64,000 nt of DNA, from contig CAZOVB010000003.1 in the NCBI GenBank assembly GCA_964583095.1, forward strand, positions 1 to 64,000, written 5' to 3'. This document shows, in pieces, positions 55,598 to 64,000 of this stretch. The translations under genes were made by a program, and so were the position numbers. The notes beneath the pieces were generated by a model. The model was not told where the DNA came from and ran no database searches. It saw only the letters and a program-made list of their open reading frames with translations. How positions within the stretch are numbered: position 1 is the first letter of the stretch; the number at the start of each line of letters is the position of its first letter. The stretch is from CAZOVB01 sp964583095 (GTDB taxonomy: Bacteria > Planctomycetota > Phycisphaerae > SM23-33).

Positions 55598-57577
55598 TCA
55601 GTCGAGATGGCCCTGTAGCAACAGGCAGCAGTGAGGTTCGATTTCAAGATCGCCAAGCTCGCTGAATCCCAGCGCGCGCTGCGACCAGACATCGCGAAAT
55701 TCCCCAGGCAGGGCGCAATCATCGGCTTCCAGACCGGCCCCGATCGGTCGGGCCTCCTGGCTCCAGTTGAACAGGCCAAGCAGGATTCGATCTCCATCTC
55801 GCTTGAGCAATCGCTCGGGCAACGGCGAGGCTGGATCCAAGGGCACGCCCGGCTGACCGCCGGAAAGCTCCAGTACCTTGCCGACGATGTCCAGGCCTCG
55901 GTCGTTGAGCCCCTTGAAGCGGTCGCCCAGGATCACCAGTCCTCCCGAGAGAATCACGCACGAAGCCCACATCTGCGCTTCGCTGAGCGTGAAGACCTCC
56001 TTGCCGCCCTTTTCCACGTTGTGCCAGTCCATCATGTCGGCCTTGGCGGTATCCTTGCCTCGAAAGACCGCGAAATCCGGATCGCTCAGCCAGAGCCGGC
56101 CCTGGAGGTGATAGTTGAACAGTACCGATCGGGCACAGTTGAGCAGTTGGGACCAGTACACGTGAACATCTGCACTGATGCGCGAAGCGTCCATCAATCC
56201 GGCGCCGGTGGCATAGAGGGTTCCGCACCCCGTCCAGAAGCTCTCGGGCCCGATGGCCTGCCGCAAGGCTTGCATGCAGCGGCGATGGGCGCGGATCAAC
56301 CCCTGGTCCGGATCGTGGAAGGCAAGCTCGATCTTGTTTCCCGGGACGTCATCCCCCACCCCGAAGGCGGGCTTGATCGGATTGCTCAGAAAGTCCGTCT
56401 TGAAATACCCGTAGCCCCAGTCGCGGAACTTCCGGTAGGTCTTCTCGATGTGCTCGACCACCTCCTGCCGCGTCGGGTCCAGTTGGCAGCGATCGCCCCA
56501 GGGCGGGGCGCAGCCCGTCAGGGCCCAGAAGGAGTACGGCCGGCCTTGGCACTGAACGGCCAGGTCCGGCCTTGCGCTTAGCAGCCGGCTGTGGCGATTG
56601 GCCAGAAACGGCGCGGACCACAGGCCCGGCACGAAGCCCGCCTGGCGAATCCTCGCCGCCAGTTCGGCCATGTCCATCCCGAAGCGCTCGCTCACATCCC
56701 AGTCTCCCACCATCGTCTCCCAGCCGTCATCGACAATGATGTAACGAATCCGGCTGCGCAAGCGCGGATCCGAGGCCAGGAACTCCACGTTCTCCAGCAC
56801 GTCCCGGGCGGTGACCTCCAGGCGGTAGTAGTCCCAACTGTTCCAGCCGAAGTGCTCGGCGGTCTTCTCGGCCGGGACACGCGGCTGATAGGTCGGCTTG
56901 ATCCGCACCATACCCTCGGTTACGGGCAGATCCAGGCTCAGCAGCAGGCGGTCGGATTGCAGTTGTGTCCGGAGTGGGACGTCGATTCGGCTGCTGAGGC
57001 GAAGGCGGGTCCCCTGAACGTCGACCCCATCTGCCCACTGACAATTCTGGCGGAAACCGAAACACAAGGCCTCGACGCTTTGTGGATCGAAGATGGCCCC
57101 CTGCCAGTACGGATCGAACTTCGGCGGGATCGGCTCGCCAAGCCGGAACTGTCCCGGCCTGCCCCACACGTCAAAGGGCTGGGTCCACCTGCAAAGCTCG
57201 TCGAGGTCCTTCTCGCCCAGCCAGGAATCCTCCAGGTCCAGGATCATCGGATCGTGCGAAAGCAGACGCACCTTCTCCGGCCCGCTGGATTCGAACGTGG
57301 TCTGCATTTCCAGCAGGTCTTCTTCCAAGGGGGTCATGCGGATACCCCACCGGAGCGGGTCCTGCCCGGAGCGGATCTCCAGGCCGCCTTCTCTCTGCTG
57401 CAAGGTGCATCCGGAAAAGAGGCTCGCCTCGTTGCATCCGCTGGGTGTCTGAAAGATCACCTTCCCCGAGAAACGGATATACCGCTCTGCAATGCGGATC
57501 TCACAGAGGCCTTGGCCTGGGTCCAGTAGGATCTCGAATTTTCCAACCTTCTCAACGGCGGTTTGCGAATCAGTCAT
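55598..57577 (-). CDS. GH36-like alpha-galactosidase
   Basis: This 659-residue putative glycosidase has a TIM-barrel core with FGWNSWDYYRLEV near residue 243, IIVDDGWE at 280-287, the nucleophile Asp395 in GYFKTDF, and an acid/base candidate Asp470 in ASRISAD. An N-terminal beta-sandwich and a short C-terminal beta domain flank it. No signal peptide is seen, so it is probably cytosolic. The preferred ATG at 57577 has GGAG 6 bases upstream. The AraC regulator gene lies 107 bases upstream on the same strand and probably controls it. Sugar specificity is unproven. Confidence 0.87.
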   Translation of the reverse strand: MTDSQTAVEKVGKFEILLDPGQGLCEIRIAERYIRFSGKVIFQTPSGCNEASLFSGCTLQQREGGLEIRSGQDPLRWGIRMTPLEEDLLEMQTTFESSGPEKVRLLSHDPMILDLEDSWLGEKDLDELCRWTQPFDVWGRPGQFRLGEPIPPKFDPYWQGAIFDPQSVEALCFGFRQNCQWADGVDVQGTRLRLSSRIDVPLRTQLQSDRLLLSLDLPVTEGMVRIKPTYQPRVPAEKTAEHFGWNSWDYYRLEVTARDVLENVEFLASDPRLRSRIRYIIVDDGWETMVGDWDVSERFGMDMAELAARIRQAGFVPGLWSAPFLANRHSRLLSARPDLAVQCQGRPYSFWALTGCAPPWGDRCQLDPTRQEVVEHIEKTYRKFRDWGYGYFKTDFLSNPIKPAFGVGDDVPGNKIELAFHDPDQGLIRAHRRCMQALRQAIGPESFWTGCGTLYATGAGLMDASRISADVHVYWSQLLNCARSVLFNYHLQGRLWLSDPDFAVFRGKDTAKADMMDWHNVEKGGKEVFTLSEAQMWASCVILSGGLVILGDRFKGLNDRGLDIVGKVLELSGGQPGVPLDPASPLPERLLKRDGDRILLGLFNWSQEARPIGAGLEADDCALPGEFRDVWSQRALGFSELGDLEIEPHCCLLLQGHLD

Positions 57578-57684
57578 TACGGCTCCAGTTTCTTCTGCGG
57601 CGCGGGTCGGCAGGTATCTGTAGATTCCGACCCGGGCAAGGAAGAGGAAGTATGCTCGCCCGCGGGGCCCGATGCAAGGTGTTG

Positions 57685-58503
57685 CTACTTGCGGTACTCC
57701 GAGGGCGTCTTGCCGGTGGCCTGCTTGAATCGTCGGGAGAAATGGTACTCGTCCCGAAAGCCGCACGCGGCGGCCAACTCCTGGTTGCTGGGCGAGAAGC
57801 GCAGCAGCATCTGCTTGGCCGCCTCGATGCGATGCAGGAACTGGTAGCGGCTGGGAGACTGGCCCGACAGACGGGCAAATCGCTTGCGGAAGGTTTCGTA
57901 GGACATGTTCAACCCCGAGGCGACCTGGGCCAGGGGCGGGATGCGCCCGAGGTCCTCCCCTTCCAGCGCCCGCCGGGCCCTTCGGAGCCAGTTTCGGTCC
58001 CGGTGGGAAGGATCGTGACTGCGGCGGTAGTCGTGCATGTCGGCCAGCAGGGCCTGAAGTGTGGCCATTGCCTGCAGCGGGCCCGACGTTCCCCCGCTAC
58101 CCATCCTGGCCAGGGCGCGGATCCTGTGGGACCAGTGTTCGACCGGCAGCAGGGAAACCACCGGCGGCTGATCTCCCAGGAGACCCTTGCTTCTCCACAG
58201 GTCGAAGATCGGCCCCTCGAAGGAGACGAACAGTTCGTGCATTTCGCCCCCGGCCAGGGGCTGATGCAACCAGCGGGTTCCGGGCATCAGGCGAATCAGA
58301 CCGCCCGGATCGAGTAGTTTCTCGCCCTGCCGGTTGTCGCGGTATTCGCCTCGGCCTGAGGTGATGTAGATCAGCGAGTAGTACCCCGCTTCGAGCCAGG
58401 TATCGCGACGGGGCAGCGGTCCCCACCCGATGCTGCGGAGGGTCCCCAGGGGCGTTTTCAAATGCAGCGGTCTGCCGAAATGTCGGGCGCCGGAACGAGC
58501 CAT
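57685..58503 (-). CDS. AraC-family transcriptional regulator
   Basis: This 272-residue regulator has a cupin-like sugar-sensing N-terminus (LIYITSGRGEY, then PGTRWLHQPLAGGEMHELFV) and a C-terminal double helix-turn-helix (about 165-270). Signatures include LAQVASGLNMSYETFRKRFA and AAACGFRDEYHFSRRFKQ, ending TGKTPSEYRK. Start 58503 is preferred because a longer frame (from 58662) would overlap the start of the divergent isomerase gene. The 142-base divergent gap is a likely operator. It probably controls both the glycosidase gene and the rightward sugar operon. Confidence 0.9.
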   Translation of the reverse strand: MARSGARHFGRPLHLKTPLGTLRSIGWGPLPRRDTWLEAGYYSLIYITSGRGEYRDNRQGEKLLDPGGLIRLMPGTRWLHQPLAGGEMHELFVSFEGPIFDLWRSKGLLGDQPPVVSLLPVEHWSHRIRALARMGSGGTSGPLQAMATLQALLADMHDYRRSHDPSHRDRNWLRRARRALEGEDLGRIPPLAQVASGLNMSYETFRKRFARLSGQSPSRYQFLHRIEAAKQMLLRFSPSNQELAAACGFRDEYHFSRRFKQATGKTPSEYRK

Positions 58504-58645
58504 GAGTAAGACAATACCAGAATCGCCAAAGAAACTACCACCTTCGCCATGGAGAATCGCCGGTTTTTCTGGGATAAGAGCAGCCCAAGGGCAGAGGCTA
58601 CTTGCCCGGGCATCCCAAAATCGATACAGCGCAAAGGAATCCTTC

Positions 58646-59494
58646 ATGCTTCGATTCTCCATCTGCAGCTACAGCTTCCACCGTCTGCTGGCCGAGGGAA
58701 AGCAGGATATCTTCCAGTACATCACCGACTGCAAGGAGCTTGGCTGCTCGGAACTGGAGCCCTGGTCGGCCCACCTGGCCAAGCTCAGCAAGGGCGAAGA
58801 CGCCATCTATGCCGGGCACAACCCGGGCCAGACCGACCTGACCCTCCACACCCAGGACACCGAATACCTCGATAAGGTCAAGCAGGCCGCCGACCAGGCC
58901 GGCATGCCCTTCGGGTGCATCGCCGCCGACGGCCCGTTGTACGCATGGGCTTCCGATGACAAAACCCAGCAGGCCCAGCACGAACTGGCAAAAAAATGGA
59001 TCGACGTCGCCGGCCACCTCCAGGCCAAGTACATCCGCATCGACCCGGGCTGCCGGGAAGAGAAGCCCGAGCGCAAGGTGCTCGAAGCGGTGGCCGACGG
59101 ATACCGCGAGTTGATCGCCTACGCCTCTTCCAAAGGCGTGAACATGCTGGTGGAAAACCACTGGGGCTGCTCAAACCATCCGGACAACCTGCTCATGCTG
59201 CTCAACGAAGTCGACGGCCTGGGCCTGCTCTTCGATACCAACAACTGGGCCCGAGGCCAGCAAGGCAGGGGCTGGAGGGAACTGGCCCCCTACGCCAAGG
59301 CAACCCACGTCAAGTGCCTCTACTGGGCCAAGGACGGGGATGAACTGACCCAGCACGTCGGCCACGCACTGGAGCTTCTCCAGCAGGCCGGCTACAAGGG
59401 CGCCTGGGGCATCGAGAGCGTGCCGCGCGAAGTCGACGAATACCAGGGCGTCCGCAACACCATGAACCTCATCCGCAAGTACGTAAAGGAATAG
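58646..59494 (+). CDS. TIM-barrel sugar phosphate isomerase/epimerase-like protein
   Basis: This 282-residue protein belongs to the xylose isomerase-like TIM-barrel (AP endonuclease 2) family. Signs are GCSELEPWSAHLAKL, ASSKGVNMLVENHWGCSNHP, LLFDTNNWA and WGIESVPRE, which supply the metal-binding Glu, Asp and His residues. Members act on sugars, inositols or keto-acids, and the exact reaction cannot be told. AAGGA lies 7 bases before the ATG. The Gfo/Idh/MocA gene follows by 3 bases, a common pairing. Confidence 0.9.
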   Translation: MLRFSICSYSFHRLLAEGKQDIFQYITDCKELGCSELEPWSAHLAKLSKGEDAIYAGHNPGQTDLTLHTQDTEYLDKVKQAADQAGMPFGCIAADGPLYAWASDDKTQQAQHELAKKWIDVAGHLQAKYIRIDPGCREEKPERKVLEAVADGYRELIAYASSKGVNMLVENHWGCSNHPDNLLMLLNEVDGLGLLFDTNNWARGQQGRGWRELAPYAKATHVKCLYWAKDGDELTQHVGHALELLQQAGYKGAWGIESVPREVDEYQGVRNTMNLIRKYVKE

Positions 59495-59497
59495 AAC

Positions 59498-60601
59498 GTG
59501 ACAGACAAAGACATCCGTATCGGCATCATCGGTTGCGGCCTCATCGGCAAGCGCCACATCGAGAAATACCAGGCCATCCCCGGAGCGAAGATCGTAGCCC
59601 TGTGCGACATCGACGCCAAAGCCGTCCAGGACGCCTCGCAGAAGTACGACGTCTCCGAGACGTACACCGATTACGAGGAGATGATCGCCCGGGACGATCT
59701 GGACGCCGTCGACGTCTGCCTCCACAACCAGTTGCACCGCCCGGTGAGCATCGACGCCCTCCAGGCCGGCAAGAACGTCTACTGCGAGAAGCCCATCGCA
59801 GCGACCTACGCCGATGGCCTGGCCATGGTCGAAGCGGCCAACAAGACCGGAAAGAAGCTCCATATCCAGGTGGGCACGATGTTCGGCGACAACACCCGCG
59901 CAGCCAGGGCGATGATCGACGCCGGCAAACTCGGGGACGTCTACCACGGACGCGTCTACGTGAATCTGCGACGCAACCGTCCCTTCGTGGACGGGGCAGC
60001 CACTACGCCCGCCTTCGTCCGCAAGGAGACCGCCGGCGGCGGCGCCCTGATCGACTGGGGCATTTACGTCATCTGCCAGGGGCTGTACCTGATGGGCAAC
60101 CCCAAGCCCAAGCGCATCACCGGCCAGACCTACGACAAAATTCCCATGGATGCCCGGCGCCGGGAGGAATCCGGCTACGACGTGGAGGAAATGGGCTGCG
60201 GCTTCGTCCACTTCGAGAACGGCGCGACGATGGACGTCCTGGCCGCCTGGGCGCTGAACCTGGACAACATCTCCTCCTGCTCGATCGCGGGCGTTGACGG
60301 CGGCATCGTCATGCCCTCGTTCTTCGACCGGAGCCCCATGCAGTTCATCCACCTCGAAGAGCACATGGAGATGACCACCCAGCTTGACGCAAAGAAACTC
60401 GTCAAGCGGTGGTCGGTTCTGGATGGCCAGGGCGACGCCTACGACAGCCCGCAGCACCACTGGATCCGCGCGCTGCAGGGCAAGGTGGAACTCATGCCCA
60501 CCGCCGAGGTGGCTTTGAACATGATCTTCATCGCCGAGGGAATCTACAAATCGGTCGACATGGACCGGGAAGTGACCGCCTCGGACCTGCTTAACGGCTG
60601 A
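59498..60601 (+). CDS. Gfo/Idh/MocA-family oxidoreductase
   Basis: This 367-residue NAD(P)-dependent enzyme has the Rossmann motif IGIIGCGLIGKRHIEKYQ, then CEKPIAATY near residue 97 with the catalytic Lys of the EKP motif. GGGALIDWGIYVICQG contains the substrate-site Asp. The C-terminal domain is the usual beta sheet. Members oxidise or reduce sugars and inositols. Start is a GTG with AAAGGA upstream. It is the middle gene of a three-gene operon with an isomerase and a glycosidase. Confidence 0.94.
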   Translation: MTDKDIRIGIIGCGLIGKRHIEKYQAIPGAKIVALCDIDAKAVQDASQKYDVSETYTDYEEMIARDDLDAVDVCLHNQLHRPVSIDALQAGKNVYCEKPIAATYADGLAMVEAANKTGKKLHIQVGTMFGDNTRAARAMIDAGKLGDVYHGRVYVNLRRNRPFVDGAATTPAFVRKETAGGGALIDWGIYVICQGLYLMGNPKPKRITGQTYDKIPMDARRREESGYDVEEMGCGFVHFENGATMDVLAAWALNLDNISSCSIAGVDGGIVMPSFFDRSPMQFIHLEEHMEMTTQLDAKKLVKRWSVLDGQGDAYDSPQHHWIRALQGKVELMPTAEVALNMIFIAEGIYKSVDMDREVTASDLLNG

Positions 60602-60618
60602 GCCGTCAAGGACGCGAC

Positions 60619-62340
60619 ATGAAATACGAACCCCCCTATTCCATCTACTGCGACTGGGGCATGCACGACGAGCTGGGCGACACGGTCGAGCTCGACGAGG
60701 CCATGACCTTCCGCGCACTGGACCGCCTGGAGCAGTGGAAGAACAAGTTCGGCCTGAGCTTCGACTATTACCTCTTCGACTGCTTCTGGTACGACCAGTC
60801 CAAGGGCTACATGGAGTTCAAGAAGCCCCACTGGCCCAACGGGCCCGAGAAGGCCTTTGAGCGGATCCGCAGCCTGGGCATGGCCCCGGGGCTGTGGTAC
60901 TCCACCAGCGGAAGCTGGTTCAATGTCGAGGCCTGGAACCCCAGCCGGGGAACCGACGACTGGCATCACAGCATGATCGATGGGCCCTACGCCGACCTGC
61001 TGGAAGAGGCCTGGATGCACGCGGTCAACAACTGGGGCGTGCGGTTCTTCAAGCTGGACTTCGTCAACTTCGCCACCCGGACGGCCCGGTCCGACCTGGG
61101 CCATGACGAGACCTACCGGCTCGCGGTGAAGCGATTCAAGGGGATCCTGCATCGGGTCAAGCAGGCCTGTCCGGAGCTTCGGGTGCTGGTCCACTGCGGC
61201 TGGCATCGCGTCAAATGGGACCAACGCAGCGGTTCGGGAAAGTCGCCGATTCACGACCCGGCCTGGCTGGAGGTGCTCGACAAAATGTTCGCCGGCGACC
61301 CGCATCCCTGCGACATACCGCGCAGCGACCTGGTCCGCTGCAACGACCTGTTCCAGGATCAGCAGATGTGGAAGGTCAACCGCGCGGGCATGCCCCTGGA
61401 GCACCTGGACGACCACGGGGTGATGATCGGAAACACCAACACCTGCTTCTATCGAGGCAGGCACGGCTTGCGCCGCTCGCACCTGGCCCAGCTCGCCCGC
61501 GGATGCAGGCGAGACATGTACTACGGGGACCCGTCCCTGGCCAACGATGACGACGTCGAGGGCATGGCCAGGACCCGCAAGCTCTTCTTCGACGCCTACG
61601 GGCGAAACCTGCCCACCGTGGCTGTCGGAGAAGGCGAACCGGGCGTGGCCCCTTGGCACGGATACCTTACCGGCGGGGGCGACCGCGGGCTTGCGTACCT
61701 GGTCAACGGTTCGCTGGCCAACCAGCGGGTGGAGCTGGATATCCCGGGGGTCTTTGAAGCACGGGTGCTCTTCGGCGACGGCCCGGCGGGGCCCGACGTA
61801 CAGGTGACCCCCGACGGGATCTGCCTGGATCTGCTCCCGGAGCAGATGGTTTTGGTGGGCCTGGGAGAATACGCCGACGAGGCATGGGACCTGGGTCGAA
61901 ACACCGACGGCCCACAGATGGTCTCCTGCAGGCCCCTGCCGGTGAGCTTCGGCGGCGCAGGCGACTGGGATCTTCAGGCCGATCTGCCCGACTGCCTCGA
62001 AGGGAACGAAGAACTGATGGTGGTGGCTGAGGCGATGGCCGGCCCCCCCAACGGGCCGCTTTGCAGCCCGCCGTATCGCTTCGCCCGACAGGGAACCAGA
62101 AAGTCCAAGGACATGGAGCCGTTGTCACACAAGCTGCTTCGGATCGAGCTCCAGGCCGACGGAGCCGACCTGCCCTTCCGAAAACGCATCCCGGAGGTAC
62201 CGGTCTTCTCGGGCGTCAGTTGGGTGGTCAAAATCTTCCCCAAGCCATCCGTCGGCCCCTGCACGTTGCGGATCAGCCAGGACTTCGAAGAGACCCGACG
62301 CATCCGCGCCAAGGCCTACGCTGTAAAGTTCGCCGAGTAG
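60619..62340 (+). CDS. Clan-D glycosidase-like protein (GH36/GH27 relative)
   Basis: This 573-residue TIM-barrel protein has FDYYLFDCFWYDQ near residue 48, GMAPGLWYST, nucleophile candidate Asp147 in FFKLDFVN, and acid/base candidate Asp237 in IPRSDLVRCND. These are GH-D clan hallmarks. The large N-terminal beta domain of bacterial GH36 is absent, while a C-terminal beta region (about 385-573) is present. No signal peptide is seen. It is unlike the leftward glycosidase in sequence, so substrates may differ. It ends the operon. Confidence 0.83.
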   Translation: MKYEPPYSIYCDWGMHDELGDTVELDEAMTFRALDRLEQWKNKFGLSFDYYLFDCFWYDQSKGYMEFKKPHWPNGPEKAFERIRSLGMAPGLWYSTSGSWFNVEAWNPSRGTDDWHHSMIDGPYADLLEEAWMHAVNNWGVRFFKLDFVNFATRTARSDLGHDETYRLAVKRFKGILHRVKQACPELRVLVHCGWHRVKWDQRSGSGKSPIHDPAWLEVLDKMFAGDPHPCDIPRSDLVRCNDLFQDQQMWKVNRAGMPLEHLDDHGVMIGNTNTCFYRGRHGLRRSHLAQLARGCRRDMYYGDPSLANDDDVEGMARTRKLFFDAYGRNLPTVAVGEGEPGVAPWHGYLTGGGDRGLAYLVNGSLANQRVELDIPGVFEARVLFGDGPAGPDVQVTPDGICLDLLPEQMVLVGLGEYADEAWDLGRNTDGPQMVSCRPLPVSFGGAGDWDLQADLPDCLEGNEELMVVAEAMAGPPNGPLCSPPYRFARQGTRKSKDMEPLSHKLLRIELQADGADLPFRKRIPEVPVFSGVSWVVKIFPKPSVGPCTLRISQDFEETRRIRAKAYAVKFAE

Positions 62341-62384
62341 CCTCCGCCGCAGGGCAGACAAACGCCGCATGACGGCCAGATCCC

Positions 62385-62461
62385 GTAGGGCGGGCAAATC
62401 CCGAGCGCAGCCGGGGCTGCCCGCGGAACGAACGGATCCAACTGCACAGAATCCCCCTGTT
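62385..62461. repeat. Second copy of the intergenic repeat
   Basis: GTAGGGCGGGCAA followed by CTGCCCGCGG repeats the core of the element near 46321, and ATCCCCCTGTT is the complement of AACAGGGGGAT at 46374. It lies between convergent genes. Confidence 0.55.
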
Positions 62462-62469
62462 CGGCCGGC

Positions 62470-64000
62470 TCAGTCCCCCGGATTCTCGATCCGCTCCAGG
62501 ATGTCCGGGATGACGTTCTGCTTCATACGAATATCATCCGTATTCGACGTCCTGACGGCCATGTGGGCCTCGAGCAGCTTTCGTATGGGGCGCCCGAGCT
62601 TCACAAGCTGCTCGACCGCCTCGCTGCGCTTTGCTTTGTCTTGCGAGGCTAGAGCGGCCACGCACTTGGCCACCAGGTCGCGGATCTCCTGGGGCATCGA
62701 CTCATCGCTGCGCTGGAGGCTGCGGACGTATTCAACCGGGATCTCCAGGTTCATCCCGCCCGGGTGGCGGAAGCTCAGGCCCCCCGGGGCCAGAATGCCC
62801 TGGTGCGAGGATCCGTCCCACATGCGAAGCTCCACCTGGCTACCTTTGCCGGCGGCAGAGAGATGATAGATCATCCCCGAGGGGACCGGAATCGTGCCGT
62901 AGGCGTTTGTCAATTGGAACTGCGTCGGGGCCAGATCTCCAAGAAGCACGTCGCCGTTGTTGAGTTCCAGCTCCAGCGGCCGGGGGATTTCCTCGGTATC
63001 GGTGGCCAGCTCGAACTGGTGGATCAGGTGAACGGGGATGGTTGCGATCCGGGCCGAATCCCGTAGCGTCACCTCCAGGGCTGATTCCGCGAGCATTCCG
63101 CCCAGTTGCCCTCCATCCCGCAAGAAAGCGGTATGGACGCCGTGGTCTTCCCGCCGCAGGAGAATGGAGGCCAGGCTCCCGGGGTCCAGTTCCACCAGGC
63201 CGTAGCGTGTGCGGAATCTCAGCTGCGCGCCCCCCGGCTCGAATGCCAGGCGGCTGCCCGAATCCAGCACGAGATAGGGACCGCGGAAAGGCTGATCCTC
63301 GGGGCGGTCCGAGTCGATGCGGTAGGACCATTGGGAGAATCGCCACGGATCGACCGAAAAGGCCCCCGCGGCCGGGATTTCGATGCGAAGGGGACCGAGC
63401 AGGTCGCCGGCGAAGATCTGCCCGTCGCGCGTCAGCACGCGGACCTGTCTCCTTGCCCCGCCGGGCAGTCGGACCATCCCCACGACTCTCTCGGCCGGCA
63501 GTGTCAGACGCCCGAAGAACATTTCCAGTTCGAACGAATCGTTGAGGACCTTTCCCAGCAGGCGATCCGGGCCGGCCAGTTGGATCACATCATTCCACGG
63601 GTCACGATCGAGCTCCAGCGAGGTCAGCGGATTGCCTGCGCCGAAGTTCAGGATCATCTTCCGGGCCTTGGGCGGAAGGTCCCGCATGAGCTTGCGGTAG
63701 GGAAGCTTGCCGTTGAGGAGTTCCTCCAGCCTGGCCGGCTGATGGCCCTGGCTGTGGAAGTAACAGACAGCCACCGTGGACTTGGCCGGGACACTCACGC
63801 GGTAGCGGACGTTGATCTGCGTACCGTTGATCTCCACCGACGGGCGGAGCTTGCCCCCGGGCCCGCAGAGAATCTGCGCAACACCCGGCGTGTTTCCCTG
63901 GTTGTGAGCGGGCAGCGTATAGAAGCCCCAGTCCTTTGGACCGAAGTCCCGATCGGCATCGGTGGTCTTCATGGCCCCGATTCCGTAGTTCATGTGCGAG
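62470..64000 (-). CDS. Hypothetical protein, N-terminus beyond the window
   Basis: This frame stays open to the window edge, so it is taken as partial; at least 510 residues are encoded. An internal ATG at 63993 exists but the codons before it (SerHis) are also open. The visible part begins with a beta-rich region (INVRYRVSVPAKSTVAVCYF), passes several sandwich-like blocks with repeated motifs of the type LELNNGDVLLGDL and VLTRDGQIFAGDLLG, and ends in a helical tail near EAVEQLVKLGRPIRKLLEAH. Possibly an envelope protein; family not recognised. Confidence 0.75.
   Translation of the reverse strand, partial: SHMNYGIGAMKTTDADRDFGPKDWGFYTLPAHNQGNTPGVAQILCGPGGKLRPSVEINGTQINVRYRVSVPAKSTVAVCYFHSQGHQPARLEELLNGKLPYRKLMRDLPPKARKMILNFGAGNPLTSLELDRDPWNDVIQLAGPDRLLGKVLNDSFELEMFFGRLTLPAERVVGMVRLPGGARRQVRVLTRDGQIFAGDLLGPLRIEIPAAGAFSVDPWRFSQWSYRIDSDRPEDQPFRGPYLVLDSGSRLAFEPGGAQLRFRTRYGLVELDPGSLASILLRREDHGVHTAFLRDGGQLGGMLAESALEVTLRDSARIATIPVHLIHQFELATDTEEIPRPLELELNNGDVLLGDLAPTQFQLTNAYGTIPVPSGMIYHLSAAGKGSQVELRMWDGSSHQGILAPGGLSFRHPGGMNLEIPVEYVRSLQRSDESMPQEIRDLVAKCVAALASQDKAKRSEAVEQLVKLGRPIRKLLEAHMAVRTSNTDDIRMKQNVIPDILERIENPGD

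Noticed and set aside
58504..58662. N-terminal extension of the AraC regulator
   Set aside because: It would overlap the start of the divergent isomerase gene and remove the promoter space between them.

Overview
The window looks like part of a planctomycete chromosome, most likely class Phycisphaerae. It is GC-rich, with coding on both strands in short operons. The lineage call rests on a DUF1549/DUF1553 plus DUF1501 gene pair, a PEP-CTERM protein, an ECF sigma factor of the planctomycete type close to a membrane Ser/Thr kinase, a XylR-like regulator, and a large cluster of type II secretion/type IV pilus-like genes with many pseudopilins. No phage, insertion sequence or CRISPR array was seen. 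One tRNA gene (Glu, TTC) is present.

Layout. 0-6.3 kb: gnd (6-phosphogluconate dehydrogenase), a small secreted protein, a membrane protein, a tagaturonate epimerase/SDR pair for hexuronate catabolism, and an unusual metzincin-like lipoprotein. 6.3-10.6 kb: a free-standing SecD P1-like protein diverges from an Arg/Asp-repeat secreted protein, which is followed by an OmpR-type two-component system whose sensor carries a similar Arg/Asp/Glu-rich stretch. 10.8-13.9 kb: a 2-hydroxyacid dehydrogenase, a TPR protein and a GGQ release-factor-like protein. 14.3-28.3 kb: a twelve-gene export/pilus cluster with two GspE/PilB ATPases, PilT, GspF/PilC, four GspG-like pseudopilins, GspH-, GspI- and GspJ-like proteins and a very long GspK-like protein. 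28.3-35.6 kb: an RNase H-fold exonuclease, CheW, a hybrid histidine kinase with two receiver domains and Hpt, a REC-PAS-kinase, a lone receiver and a receiver-less CheB.

35.6-40.1 kb: a 35-residue membrane microprotein, an ankyrin lipoprotein, tRNA-Glu with a clear terminator, an unidentified protein, and a second PilT-like ATPase translationally coupled to cysE. 40.3-46.3 kb: DUF1549/1553, DUF1501 and PPC-domain exported proteins, then a HAD hydrolase. 46.3-50.7 kb: a repeat element, PEP-CTERM protein, XylR-like regulator, membrane phosphatase and FAD oxidoreductase. 50.7-55.6 kb: an ECF sigma factor divergent from an outer-membrane-like protein and a Ser/Thr kinase with seven-helix-like C-terminus. 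55.6-62.3 kb: a carbohydrate locus with an AraC regulator, two clan-D glycosidases, a TIM-barrel isomerase and a Gfo/Idh/MocA dehydrogenase. The window ends inside an unidentified protein.

Functional themes are plant or algal polysaccharide breakdown (hexuronate steps, glycosidases, sugar oxidoreductases), surface export, and signalling. The candidates I rate most worth testing are the Arg/Asp-rich repeat protein with its look-alike sensor kinase, the ECF sigma factor lacking conserved acidic residues next to a Ser/Thr kinase, the pseudopilin expansion, and the metzincin variant. All functional assignments are from reading the sequence; no database search was run.
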